Below are positions 27,173-36,387 of a stretch of 64,000 nucleotides of DNA, in pieces. Source of the DNA: an uncultured Proteiniphilum sp. (GTDB taxonomy: Bacteria; Bacteroidota; Bacteroidia; Bacteroidales; Dysgonomonadaceae). The notes under the pieces were generated by a model. It did no database searches. It was not told the origin of the DNA and saw nothing but the letters and a program-made list of their open reading frames with translations. How positions within the stretch are numbered: position 1 is the stretch's first letter; the number at the start of each line of letters is the position of its first letter. A program made the position numbers and the translations under genes. The stretch lies in assembly GCA_927407015.1 (NCBI GenBank), contig CAKMJT010000029.1, forward strand, positions 1 through 64,000. Direction: 5' to 3'.

Positions 27173-28636
27173 ATGAGAATTATCAAATTAATAGCATTAT
27201 GTCTTTTCCCGGTATGCCTTAATGCCCAAACCGATAACTATACAACAATCCGCGCCGAAGTACGGTTCAATCATATTTTAAGGCCTTGGGACGGATTTGG
27301 TTTCAACTACGTAGAGGAAGCCCAATCACGAAACCTCGATACATTTAGACAGGAATACGGAGGATTTAGTTTGCTGAATGACAAAAGTAAAGGCGAAATA
27401 CTGAACATGGTTTTCGGGGATGATGGTTTAAAACCCGGCATTGTAAAAATGTTTCTCGACCCCTGGCACCAAAAAGAACAAGGTGGCGACTACAACCATA
27501 CTTATTCTGCAGCGAATATGCTCGAATTTGTACGGAAAGGATATAAAATCATAAAGGAAAGCGGCCGTGATCTCCAGATAATTACTACCCTTTACGGACC
27601 ACCTGCATATGTAACAAAACAAAAAGTGCTTCGCGGGCGAAACCTCGATACGAAATATAAAAACGACCTTGCCAATTATTATATCGACTGGGCAAGGTTT
27701 TTAATCGAAGAGGAAGGTCTTCCATTAAAATACATCTCCCTGCATAACGAAGGGGACGATTGGCAAAGATGGCCATCAGACGGTGGTGACAATGAGAAAT
27801 GGCACTCTCACGACTACAATATGCACTGGCCGCCGGAACAGGTTGTCGATTTTTTAAAATTGTTGCCGGATAAACTTCAAGCAGCAGGTTTAAAAAATGT
27901 AGGCGTTACCCCCGGTGAGACCTATGGTTGGGACCGTTTTGTGGATTACGGTTATGCCAGTGCAATTTGTTCTGACAAAGAGGCATTAGATAAGATGGCG
28001 ATAATTACTTCCCATGGTTTTCATAATTGCGGATGGCTCAGGTGGAATCCCTACCACACAAGTGCAGGTATCGATATGATAAGGGAACTGCGTCCTGAAA
28101 TACATGCGTGGGTTCCATCGTCGAGTTGGAGTAGTATGGATACGGAATTTGTCCGTGAAATGTACGGGAATATTTATGATAGCAAAGTAAACGCCATTAT
28201 CCCGTGGGCGGGAATTCAGCGCCCCAACCTTTGGTTAAAGGGAGATCCGAATTCAGGTTCTGCATTTAATGTGTTTGATAATGGTACGTATAAGGTGCGG
28301 AAAGGATATTATTTCTACAAACAGGTTTCCCGTGCCGGTCAGCCCGGAATGGGTGTTGCAGAAACAATTGTTTTGGACGGGGAGGTAAAAATCATAGGGT
28401 TCGCATCGAATAAAACCGAAAATTCCGATGCTTTCATAGTGATTAACATGGGCGGGCAACCCAAAAATTTAAATATAAATGTTTCAGGAACATCTTCAGT
28501 TCTTTTCGAAGCTTTCCGCTCATTGGACAGCGAGAAGGAACTCTTTTCAGAAATTGGTCAGTTTAGCAAAAAAGAAGATGTTATAATGTATGAAGCGCCA
28601 GGGAAGTCTGTCACAACATTTTTTGGGGCAAGATGA
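27173..28636 (+). CDS. GH30-like (clan GH-A) secreted glycoside hydrolase homologue
   Basis: A 487-residue protein with a signal peptide (1-18), a TIM-barrel region (about 30-390) and a short C-terminal beta domain, the layout of GH30. HILRPWDGFGFNYVEEAQ and KYISLHNEGDDW supply the barrel start and the acid/base glutamate (E193). In GH30 the nucleophile glutamate sits after strand 7 in a W-x-[TS]-E context; here the stretch reads IHAWVPSSSWSSMDTEF (310-326) with no glutamate at the obvious place. It may use another residue, belong to an unclassified family, or be inactive. The surrounding sulfatases suggest a sulfated substrate. Confidence 0.65.
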   Translation: MRIIKLIALCLFPVCLNAQTDNYTTIRAEVRFNHILRPWDGFGFNYVEEAQSRNLDTFRQEYGGFSLLNDKSKGEILNMVFGDDGLKPGIVKMFLDPWHQKEQGGDYNHTYSAANMLEFVRKGYKIIKESGRDLQIITTLYGPPAYVTKQKVLRGRNLDTKYKNDLANYYIDWARFLIEEEGLPLKYISLHNEGDDWQRWPSDGGDNEKWHSHDYNMHWPPEQVVDFLKLLPDKLQAAGLKNVGVTPGETYGWDRFVDYGYASAICSDKEALDKMAIITSHGFHNCGWLRWNPYHTSAGIDMIRELRPEIHAWVPSSSWSSMDTEFVREMYGNIYDSKVNAIIPWAGIQRPNLWLKGDPNSGSAFNVFDNGTYKVRKGYYFYKQVSRAGQPGMGVAETIVLDGEVKIIGFASNKTENSDAFIVINMGGQPKNLNINVSGTSSVLFEAFRSLDSEKELFSEIGQFSKKEDVIMYEAPGKSVTTFFGAR

Positions 28637-28680
28637 AAATCTCGAGCTCCATAAGAAAACCGAAATAAAAACGTGTATAT

Positions 28681-30024
28681 ATGAAACTTACTAAACGAGT
28701 ATTGATTTTTTTAGTCATCTTTTCTTTTACCTGTATTAAAACCAATGCGGAAATTACACATAAAAAAGAATTGGAAGATATCAAGGACCAAGGGCTGTTT
28801 TGCAGTGTTCCGGGAGGCAAGATTTACCAGGTGACTCTCAGAGATGAGTCTTTTAAATTTGAACGTGCGGAATATTCCGTTTTTATCCCGGACGGGGTAA
28901 AAAAGATTAGAGGAGTTTTTGTTCATCAGCATGGTTGCACGATGGAAGGTCGTGGCGTTGCAACGGCCCATGATTTGCAATATCAGGCATTTGCAAAAAA
29001 ATGGCATTTGGCCGTAGTAGGACCAGACCTTTTCCCCAAGCCTGATTCAAACTGCCATGAATGGATACATCCTGTCGATGACGGTTCAGGTCCTGCTTTA
29101 ATGGCAGGCCTTAACACTGTTGCCAAACTTTCAGGACATAAAGAACTTTCAACTGCCCCATGGCTTTTATGGGGACATTCGGGAGGTGGGCACTGGGTTC
29201 TTGCCATGTTGAATGAATATCCCGAACGTATTATCGCAGTTGCAGGCTATTCGCCTGCCTTTGACCCGCAGTTCCCATATTCTTATGCAGCGGCAAAAGT
29301 ACCTGTGTTGATTCGTCATGCAGGTGCAGGCGATTTCAACAAACCTGGTATTGATTGCTGGGGGACTGCCCTACATACATTTTCGAAATTGCGTGGTATG
29401 GGGGGGATGGTAAGCTTGGCCTACAATGCCCGACAGAACCATAATTTTACCTATTTGAGGGAAATGATAATACCTTTCTATGAGTCGGTACTAGAACAGC
29501 GTCTTCCATCAGATGGTTCAAATCGTCTGAAAGATATGGATCAGACAAAAGCATGGCTTTGCGACACCATCACCAAAGGCGTACCGCAAATTTATAAAGC
29601 AGTATTGTTTTCGGGAGACCCGCAAACCATGTCGTGGTTGCCGGATTCGGTCTGTGCTGTGAAATTCAGTGAATATATCAGCACAGGCAGGGTAAAGGAT
29701 GTTACGCCTCCCCTTTCCCCAAACAACGTGAAACTTAAAAAGAAGGACAGTGCTTTAACAATTAACTGGACTGCAGAGGCTGACATTGAATCAGGTATCC
29801 GGTGTTTTAACTTTTACAGGAACGGGGAATTATTCATGCAATACCCGCCGTTTGGGGATTTTCAATCGTTCAGCACTAATGGCGACGATGCTGTTCCGGT
29901 TGTTCCCCCTCCTATGTCGGTAACGTTGGTCTGGAATGATATTAGCGCAAAAGACACAATATCGCTTACAACTGTCAACAGGTTTGGGTTGGAATCTGCA
30001 AAAGCCCAAATAAAGTTTAAATGA
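28681..30024 (+). CDS. Secreted alpha/beta hydrolase (possible carbohydrate esterase) with FN3-like tail
   Basis: The 447-residue protein has a signal peptide (1-23) and a serine-hydrolase domain with the nucleophile elbow GHSGG (S167), the oxyanion-loop-like VFVHQHGCTMEGRG and a likely catalytic histidine H254 (RQNHNF). Residues about 340-447 read like a fibronectin type III module (SPNNVKLKKKDSALTINWTAEADIESGIRCFNFYRNG). In a glycan locus such enzymes often remove acetyl or other ester groups; the specificity here is not known. It starts 44 bases after the GH30-like gene. Confidence 0.7.
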   Translation: MKLTKRVLIFLVIFSFTCIKTNAEITHKKELEDIKDQGLFCSVPGGKIYQVTLRDESFKFERAEYSVFIPDGVKKIRGVFVHQHGCTMEGRGVATAHDLQYQAFAKKWHLAVVGPDLFPKPDSNCHEWIHPVDDGSGPALMAGLNTVAKLSGHKELSTAPWLLWGHSGGGHWVLAMLNEYPERIIAVAGYSPAFDPQFPYSYAAAKVPVLIRHAGAGDFNKPGIDCWGTALHTFSKLRGMGGMVSLAYNARQNHNFTYLREMIIPFYESVLEQRLPSDGSNRLKDMDQTKAWLCDTITKGVPQIYKAVLFSGDPQTMSWLPDSVCAVKFSEYISTGRVKDVTPPLSPNNVKLKKKDSALTINWTAEADIESGIRCFNFYRNGELFMQYPPFGDFQSFSTNGDDAVPVVPPPMSVTLVWNDISAKDTISLTTVNRFGLESAKAQIKFK

Positions 30025-30108
30025 AATTCAACAAATTATTGTGAGGATAACGGCACCCCTAATGCACCTGTGCCTTTATATTTGAATTCTCATTAAAATA
30101 ATCAGGTT

Positions 30109-31509
30109 ATGCACATCAAAATCAAATCCCTTACCTTAGGATTAGCGGCTTATACAGCTCTCAGTGCTCAGCAGAAGCCAAACGTTGTGTTTATTATTAC
30201 AGACGATTTGGGTTATGGCGATTTAAGTTGTTACGGACAGGAGAAATTTCAGACACCCAATATCGATCGACTGGCGCTCAACGGAATCCGATTCACGCGC
30301 TCGTATTCAGGAACCACTGTGAGCGCTCCTTCCCGTGCCAGCCTCATGACAGGATGGCATACCGGCCACACACCCATTCGGGGCAACAAAGAAATGCAGC
30401 CCGAGGGGCAATTTCCGCTTCCTGCAGATACGCGCACGCTGTTCCACGTTTTTAAAGATGCAGGATATATTACAGGCGCATTCGGGAAATGGGGATTGGG
30501 ACCTGTAGGCTCTTCGGGTGACCCGAATAATCAGGGTGTGGACGAATTTTTCGGTTACAATTGTCAGATGTTGGCGCACAACTATTATCCGGGCCATTTG
30601 TGGCACAATCAAAAGAAAATTGAATACCCCGAAAACAACAATGGCGCATTCGGCGCTTATTCTCAGGATATTATCCAGGAAAAAACGTTGGAGTTTATTG
30701 AAAATCAAAAAAACAACCCGTTTTTTCTTTTCGTGCCCATAGTGCTTCCCCATGCTGAACTGGTAGTACCAGAAGATTCCATTATTCAACGGCTTCGAGG
30801 ACAATTTGATGAACAGCCGTATAAAGGAGTGGATTCGGGGCCAAATTTCAGGAAAGGTCCGTATATGTCGCAGGAATACCCAAGAGCGACGTTTGCTGCC
30901 ATGGTTACGCGTATTGACGTGTATGTGGGGCAGATAATAGACAAACTCAAGGCCAAAGGCGTTTACGAAAATACGCTCATTATTTTTACAAGTGACAATG
31001 GTCCGCACCGTGAAGGAGGCGGTGATCCTGACTTCTTTAATAGCAACGGTATTTACCGGGGCTTTAAGCGTGATCTGTATGAAGGCGGAATACGCGTTCC
31101 AACTATAGTTACGTGGGAAAACCAAGTTCCCAAGGGCGTTGAAAGTAATATTGCTTTCGCATTTTGGGATTATTTGCCTACATTTGCGGAATTGCTTGGA
31201 CAGGAATATCCCAAAAATACCGATGGCATAAGCGTTTTACCAACGTTTTTAAACCAAGGCGAACAGAAAAAGCGAGATTATTTCTATTTTGAATTTCTCG
31301 AAATGAACGGAAAGCAAGCTGTTATTCAGGGCGATTGGAAACTGTTGCATCAAAATATCCGTCAAAGTCCAACCTGGGAATTATATAATTTAGCGTCCGA
31401 CCCATCAGAAAATCATAATATCATCTCGATTTTTCCTGAAAAAGCGGAAGAATTGAAAAAAATGATGAAATGCTCCCGAACGGATGACCCGAATTGGAAA
31501 TTGTTTTAA
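30109..31509 (+). CDS. Secreted S1 sulfatase, serine type
   Basis: A 466-residue arylsulfatase-fold enzyme with signal peptide (about 1-21), NVVFIITDDLGYGDLSCYG and the formylglycine motif SAPSR (S72), then LMTGWHTGHTPIRGN and the late metal motif FTSDNGPHREGGGDPDFFN. I cannot assign a subfamily with confidence. It is followed 11 bases later by another sulfatase, with which it is surely co-transcribed. Confidence 0.9.
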   Translation: MHIKIKSLTLGLAAYTALSAQQKPNVVFIITDDLGYGDLSCYGQEKFQTPNIDRLALNGIRFTRSYSGTTVSAPSRASLMTGWHTGHTPIRGNKEMQPEGQFPLPADTRTLFHVFKDAGYITGAFGKWGLGPVGSSGDPNNQGVDEFFGYNCQMLAHNYYPGHLWHNQKKIEYPENNNGAFGAYSQDIIQEKTLEFIENQKNNPFFLFVPIVLPHAELVVPEDSIIQRLRGQFDEQPYKGVDSGPNFRKGPYMSQEYPRATFAAMVTRIDVYVGQIIDKLKAKGVYENTLIIFTSDNGPHREGGGDPDFFNSNGIYRGFKRDLYEGGIRVPTIVTWENQVPKGVESNIAFAFWDYLPTFAELLGQEYPKNTDGISVLPTFLNQGEQKKRDYFYFEFLEMNGKQAVIQGDWKLLHQNIRQSPTWELYNLASDPSENHNIISIFPEKAEELKKMMKCSRTDDPNWKLF

Positions 31510-31520
31510 AACGTAATAAA

Positions 31521-33038
31521 ATGAAAAAATTATCTACTTATTTATCCGGTTCATTAGTCGTTGCAGGATTAGTCGCTCAGGAGAAGCCCAACATCGTCCT
31601 CATTTACGCCGACGATATCGGCTACGGTGATCTTTCGTGCTACGGGGCAACACGCGTACAAACCCCTAATGTTGACGCGCTTGCCAACAAGGGTGTGCGG
31701 TTTCGTAACGCCCATTCTGCCGCGGCAACCAGCACGCCTTCGCGGTATGGACTGTTCACAGGTGAATATCCGTGGCGGAGAAAAGGAACGGGAGTTGCCG
31801 CCGGTGATGCTGCACTTATTATCCGTCCCAGCCGTTATACGTTGCCCAAAATGATGAAGGAAGCCGGATACATTACCGGTGCCGTGGGCAAATGGCATTT
31901 GGGGATGGGTGCCGAAAGCGGAAAACAAAACTGGAACGAAAGGGTATCTCCAGGACCGGCAGAAATCGGATTTGATTATTCCTACATCATGGCAGCCACG
32001 GGCGACCGTGTCCCGTGCGTGTTTATGGAAAATCAGCGGGCAGTGGGACTTGAACCCAACGATCCTATCGAGGTAAGTTATACCCGCAACTTCCCGGGTG
32101 AACCCACCGGCAAGGATAATCCCGAATTGCTAACGAAACTGAAACCCAGCCACGGACACGATATGGCTGTAGTAAACGGTATTTCGCGTATTGGATTCAT
32201 GAAAGGGGGAAATTCGGCCCGCTGGCAAGACGAAAACATTGCCGACAGCATTACGGTACACGCCGTCCGGTTTATCGAGAGAAACAAAGACAAACCGTTT
32301 TTCCTTTATTTCGGTACCAACGATATCCATGTGCCGCGTTATCCGCACGAACGCTTCCGGGGAAAAACCGATATGGGACACCGCGGGGATGCCATCGTAC
32401 AGTTCGACTGGTCGGTGGGAGAAGTGGTCCGGGCCTTGAAAGAAGCCGGGATTTACGATAATACACTCATTATTATTACAAGTGATAACGGCCCTGTTGT
32501 AGATGACGGTTATGCAGATAAAGCCGTTGAGAGACTTAGAAATCATAAACCGTGGGGCCCTTTTAGGGGTGGAAAGTACAGTGCGTTTGAAGCAGGAACA
32601 CGCGTGCCTTTTATTGTTCATTGGACAGGAAACGTTCGTACGGGAGTTTCCAAAGCGTTGGTATCCCAGATTGATATGTTGGGCACTCTTGCTGAACTTA
32701 CAGAAATAGACCTTTCCGAAGCCTGGCAGTCCGACAGTCAAAAACAACTTTCCGCCTGGTTGGGCAATGACCCTAAAGGAAGGGATTATATTATTGGGGC
32801 TGCCGGTTCATTGACCGTGCTGACCCGTGATTGGAAATACATAGAACCGGGCACGGGAAATGTTTATGATCCGAGTACCAACACTGAGTTAGGAAATAGT
32901 GTGAAAGACCAGCTGTACAATATGGTTGTCGATCGGGGTGAGTACGAAAACGTTGCTGATGAAAACCCGCTGGCAGTTAAATTCCTGAAGCAACTGTTGG
33001 AGGAAGAAAAAGTTAAAGGAATGGGGCTGGAGCTTTAA
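31521..33038 (+). CDS. Secreted S1 sulfatase, serine type
   Basis: A 505-residue sulfatase. The ORF track begins at a TTG (31494) inside the previous gene; the signal peptide starts at ATG 31521 (MKKLSTYLSGSLVVAGLVAQ), which I use. It has NIVLIYADDIGYGDLSCYG, the formylglycine motif STPSR (S71), and RYGLFTGEYPWRRKGTGVAAGDAALII, a sequence type I associate with Bacteroides glycosaminoglycan 6-O-sulfatases; that link is tentative. It closes the block read from 23.7 kb and is followed by a terminator. Confidence 0.9.
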   Translation: MKKLSTYLSGSLVVAGLVAQEKPNIVLIYADDIGYGDLSCYGATRVQTPNVDALANKGVRFRNAHSAAATSTPSRYGLFTGEYPWRRKGTGVAAGDAALIIRPSRYTLPKMMKEAGYITGAVGKWHLGMGAESGKQNWNERVSPGPAEIGFDYSYIMAATGDRVPCVFMENQRAVGLEPNDPIEVSYTRNFPGEPTGKDNPELLTKLKPSHGHDMAVVNGISRIGFMKGGNSARWQDENIADSITVHAVRFIERNKDKPFFLYFGTNDIHVPRYPHERFRGKTDMGHRGDAIVQFDWSVGEVVRALKEAGIYDNTLIIITSDNGPVVDDGYADKAVERLRNHKPWGPFRGGKYSAFEAGTRVPFIVHWTGNVRTGVSKALVSQIDMLGTLAELTEIDLSEAWQSDSQKQLSAWLGNDPKGRDYIIGAAGSLTVLTRDWKYIEPGTGNVYDPSTNTELGNSVKDQLYNMVVDRGEYENVADENPLAVKFLKQLLEEEKVKGMGLEL

Positions 33039-33062
33039 CGTAGAAGCTTGTCTCTCATTTCT

Positions 33063-33112
33063 CAACACCCCATTCAGCAATTCACAGCTGTTTGGGGTTT
33101 TGTTTTATTTTA
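33063..33112 (+). terminator. Rho-independent terminator after the sulfatase block
   Basis: CAACACCCCA (33063-33072) pairs with TGGGGTTTTG (33093-33102) at 9 of 10 positions, with an inner CAGC/GCTG stem, followed by TTTTATTTTA. It separates the sulfatase block from fucR. Confidence 0.7.
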
Positions 33113-33252
33113 TGGTTAAAACTTGTTGCCTGAAATAAAAAATACAGAAAAAATGGAAATCCGTTGCCGGTTTATCTTCAAGGGTACCCCTCAAATGTTC
33201 CTGTACATGTTTTAAAAATATGCTGTTAAACATATCAATTTTATTTTTTATT

Positions 33253-33313
33253 TAATATTAACCTGATATCTTTGCCATCGTAATCAGCACAGAACAGAAC
33301 AGAACAGAACACC
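33253..33313 (+). promoter_or_regulatory. Promoter-operator repeat, copy 2 (fucR)
   Basis: Second copy of the 61-base segment seen at 23719-23779, with two mismatches. It contains the -7 box TATCTTTG (33267-33274) and AATCAGCACAG followed by a CAGAA direct-repeat tract. The fucR start codon lies about 25 bases downstream, consistent with autoregulation. Confidence 0.7.
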
Positions 33314-33337
33314 GTATCTGAAAAGTGAAACTTGCAC

Positions 33338-34324
33338 ATGATGGATTTCAAATTTGACGGGAAGAGCACAAAAGTACAGCAGTTGGCTGAACACATCCAG
33401 GATGCCATTGCAACAAATGAATGGAAAGTAGGGGAAAAAATACCCTCCATCAACCATTTAAGCCGGCAATTTTCGGTATCGAGAGATACAGTGTTTAAGG
33501 CTCTTTCCGATTTGCGTGCACGCGGCGTGATTGATGCTATTCATGGAAAAAACTATTATGTGGCTTCTCACTCCAGGAATATCCTGTTATTGCTCGACGA
33601 GTATTCTCCTTTCAAGGAGGTCTTGCATACGACTCTCGTATCCGGATTGCCCAAATCCTATAAGATAGATCTGTGGTTTCATCAGTACAACGAACATCTG
33701 TTCCACAATATCGTCAATGAATCTATCGGAAGGTATAACAAGTACCTGGTCATGAATTACGACAATGAAAAATTCTCTGATGCATTAGCGAAAATCGACA
33801 GGAAAAAACTGCTGTTGCTCGATTTCGGGAAATTTGACAAAGACGGATACTCCTATGTTTGCCAGGATTTTGACAAGGGATTGTATGATGCATTAGCCTC
33901 CATCAAAAGTGAATTGAATAAATACAAAAAGCTGGTGTTTGTATTCAACAAATTCCATAAGCACCCACAGAGCAGCAAAATAGCGTTCAGCAACTTTTGT
34001 CTTGAAAATCACTTTGAATTCGGCATTTTGGATGAAATTTTGGAAAGGGCCGTGATCCAGGAAGATTATTTTTACCTGGTTATTAAACAGGAAGACGTGG
34101 TGAAGATTGTAAAACAAGGGCACACAGAGGGATTAATACCGGGGAAAAACTACGGTTTATTGGCCTATAATGAAAACCCTTTCTATGAGGTGATTGAAAA
34201 CGGCATTTCCAGTATCGGGATAGATTGGCAAGAAATGGGAAGGATTGCTGCCGGATTTGTATTGAATAATCTGGCTGTGAAAACCTATCTGCCAACAGTA
34301 ATCAAAAAAAGAGATTCATTTTAA
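33338..34324 (+). CDS. fucR: GntR-family L-fucose-responsive repressor FucR
   Basis: The N-terminal winged helix (WKVGEKIPSINHLSRQFSVSRDTVFKALSDLRARGVIDAIHGKNYYV, about 15-70) is of GntR type; the rest resembles a periplasmic-binding-protein-like effector domain (NILLLLDEYSPF..., IGIDWQEMGRIAAGFVLNN). This architecture and the adjacent fucI and fucP match FucR of Bacteroides thetaiotaomicron, a repressor that responds to L-fucose. The ORF track starts at TTG 33332; ATG 33338 or 33341 is more likely. The repeated sequence just upstream, and its copies before the sulfatase block and fucI, are the probable binding sites. Confidence 0.88.
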   Translation: MMDFKFDGKSTKVQQLAEHIQDAIATNEWKVGEKIPSINHLSRQFSVSRDTVFKALSDLRARGVIDAIHGKNYYVASHSRNILLLLDEYSPFKEVLHTTLVSGLPKSYKIDLWFHQYNEHLFHNIVNESIGRYNKYLVMNYDNEKFSDALAKIDRKKLLLLDFGKFDKDGYSYVCQDFDKGLYDALASIKSELNKYKKLVFVFNKFHKHPQSSKIAFSNFCLENHFEFGILDEILERAVIQEDYFYLVIKQEDVVKIVKQGHTEGLIPGKNYGLLAYNENPFYEVIENGISSIGIDWQEMGRIAAGFVLNNLAVKTYLPTVIKKRDSF

Positions 34325-34381
34325 TCAGATTCGATCAATTTTATCAAGTATTTTAAAAAAATATAGAATATTTATGTATAT

Positions 34382-34411
34382 TCATTTTGGAATCAGCACA
34401 GTTCAGAATTC
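34382..34411 (+). promoter_or_regulatory. Putative FucR operator and promoter -7 box before fucI
   Basis: TCATTTTG (34382-34389, one mismatch from TAnnTTTG) is followed directly by GAATCAGCACAGTTCAGAATT. AATCAGCACAGTTCAGAA matches AATCAGCACAGAACAGAA of the two 61-base copies at 16 of 18 positions. In all three cases the core begins within eight bases of the -7 box. The leader to the fucI ATG is about 200 bases. Confidence 0.6.
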
Positions 34412-34614
34412 TAACAAGGAGTCCGCTCCAAAAACCCCGAGAAAAGATTTTAATGAATTGCAACATATTGAAAATAACGGTGCTTTTTTGTACATTATGC
34501 GCATAAAAGACTTATCGGAGGAGACTCAATAATTAAAATTATAAACCAGTTATACCGGAAAAAATAATTTACCCGACTTATCAATTTATCAAAAAAATAA
34601 CTTACAAAAAAACC

Positions 34615-36384
34615 ATGTATCAATATCCAAAAATCGGTATTCGCCCTACCATCGACGGTCGTCAGGGCGGCGTAAGGGAAAGCCTGGAAGAGAAAACGAT
34701 GAATCTGGCCAAATCGGTTGCCCGGTTAATCGAATCCAACTTAAAGAACGGCGACGGCACTCCCGTTGAGTGTGTGATAGCCGACGGCACCATCGGCCGT
34801 GTAGGGGAAAGTGCCGCCTGTGCCGCAAAATTTGAACGCGTGGGAGTCGGTTCCACCATCACGGTCACATCGAGTTGGTGTTACGGATCGGAGACGATGG
34901 ATATGAATCCCCACTACCCGAAAGCTGTCTGGGGATTCAACGGGACGGAACGTCCCGGCGCCGTATACCTGGCAGCCGTTCTGGCAGCGCATTCTCAGAA
35001 GGGATTGCCTGCTTTTGGCATTTATGGCCGTGAAATACAGGATGCTACGGATAATACGATTCCGGAGGACGTGGCAGCGGAGTTGCTTCGGTTTGCCCGT
35101 GCCGCACAGGCTGTGGCCACGATGCGGGGACAATCGTATCTATCCATAGGAAGCACAGCCATGGGTATTGCCGGCTCAATGGTGAATCCCGATTTTTTCC
35201 AGAAGTACCTGGGTATGCGCAACGAATCGGTCGATTCCACCGAGATCATCCGCCGGATTCAGGAGGGTATATACGATCAGGATGAGTTTGAAAAAGCGAT
35301 GGACTGGACTTCCACCTATTGCAAGGTAAATGAAGGAGCAGACGACAATCGTCCGGAGAAACAAAAAGATCGGGAAGGCAAAGACCAGGATTGGGAGTTT
35401 GTGGTCAAGATGACCATCATCATCCGTGACCTGATGAAAGGAAATCCCAGACTGAAAGAGATGGGGTTTAAGGAAGAGGCCATCGGACACAATGCGCTCC
35501 TGGGAGGTTTTCAGGGTCAGCGCCAGTGGACCGATTTCCTGCCGAACGGCGATTTCAGCGAGACAATACTGAACAGCTCGTTCGACTGGAACGGAATCCG
35601 TGAAGCCTATGTCCTGGCCACGGAAAACGATGCGCTGAACGGGGTTTCCATGTTGTTCGGCCACCTGCTCTCCAACAAGGCGCAGCTCTTCTCCGACGTA
35701 CGCACCTACTGGAGCCCTGAATCGGTAAAACGCGTCACGGGAAAGGAGCTTACCGGACAGGCTGCGAACGGCATCATTCACTTGCTCAATTCGGGGGCAA
35801 CAACCCTGGATGCGACCGGCAAGCAGAAATTAAACGGCGAGCCGGCCATGAAGGAACCCTGGAACATCCATGAAGAAGAAGTAGAAGCGTGTCTCAGGGC
35901 CACTACATGGTCACCTGCCAACAGGGATTACTTCCGCGGCGGCGGTTACTCCTCCACGTTCCTCTCAGAAGGAGGGATGCCTGTGACCATGTGCAGGTTA
36001 AATCTGGTAGATGGCCTGGGGCCGGTGCTCCAGATCGCCGAAGGATGGACCGTGGAGATTGACCCGGAGATACACGACATCATCAACCAGCGTACCGACA
36101 AGACCTGGCCTACCACCTGGTTTGCACCCCGTTTAACGGGCAAAGGACCTTTCAGGGATGTCTACTCGGTAATGAATAACTGGGGAGCCAATCACGGTGC
36201 CATCAGCTACGGACACATCGGACAGGATCTGATCACACTGGCATCTATGCTGCGAATCCCCGTTTGTATGCACAATGTGGAGGATGAAGAGATCTTCCGT
36301 CCTTCGGCATGGAACGCTTTCGGCATGGACAAAGAGGGAGCCGATTTCAGGGCCTGCAAGAACTTTGGACCCATCTATAAGTAA
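34615..36384 (+). CDS. fucI: L-fucose isomerase
   Basis: Converts L-fucose to L-fuculose in the cytoplasm; the family also accepts D-arabinose. The 589-residue length is typical and the sequence has the family start [40 protein letters not shown] and [29 protein letters not shown] near the C-terminus. It starts 290 bases after fucR, behind a putative FucR site, and is followed three bases later by fucP. Fuculokinase and fuculose-1-phosphate aldolase genes are not in the window. Confidence 0.97.
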   Translation: MYQYPKIGIRPTIDGRQGGVRESLEEKTMNLAKSVARLIESNLKNGDGTPVECVIADGTIGRVGESAACAAKFERVGVGSTITVTSSWCYGSETMDMNPHYPKAVWGFNGTERPGAVYLAAVLAAHSQKGLPAFGIYGREIQDATDNTIPEDVAAELLRFARAAQAVATMRGQSYLSIGSTAMGIAGSMVNPDFFQKYLGMRNESVDSTEIIRRIQEGIYDQDEFEKAMDWTSTYCKVNEGADDNRPEKQKDREGKDQDWEFVVKMTIIIRDLMKGNPRLKEMGFKEEAIGHNALLGGFQGQRQWTDFLPNGDFSETILNSSFDWNGIREAYVLATENDALNGVSMLFGHLLSNKAQLFSDVRTYWSPESVKRVTGKELTGQAANGIIHLLNSGATTLDATGKQKLNGEPAMKEPWNIHEEEVEACLRATTWSPANRDYFRGGGYSSTFLSEGGMPVTMCRLNLVDGLGPVLQIAEGWTVEIDPEIHDIINQRTDKTWPTTWFAPRLTGKGPFRDVYSVMNNWGANHGAISYGHIGQDLITLASMLRIPVCMHNVEDEEIFRPSAWNAFGMDKEGADFRACKNFGPIYK

Positions 36385-36387
36385 ATT

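Noticed and set aside
30307-31125. 272-codon minus-strand ORF opposite the second sulfatase
   Set aside because: The sulfatase motifs on the plus strand account for this DNA; the antisense ORF has no family features.
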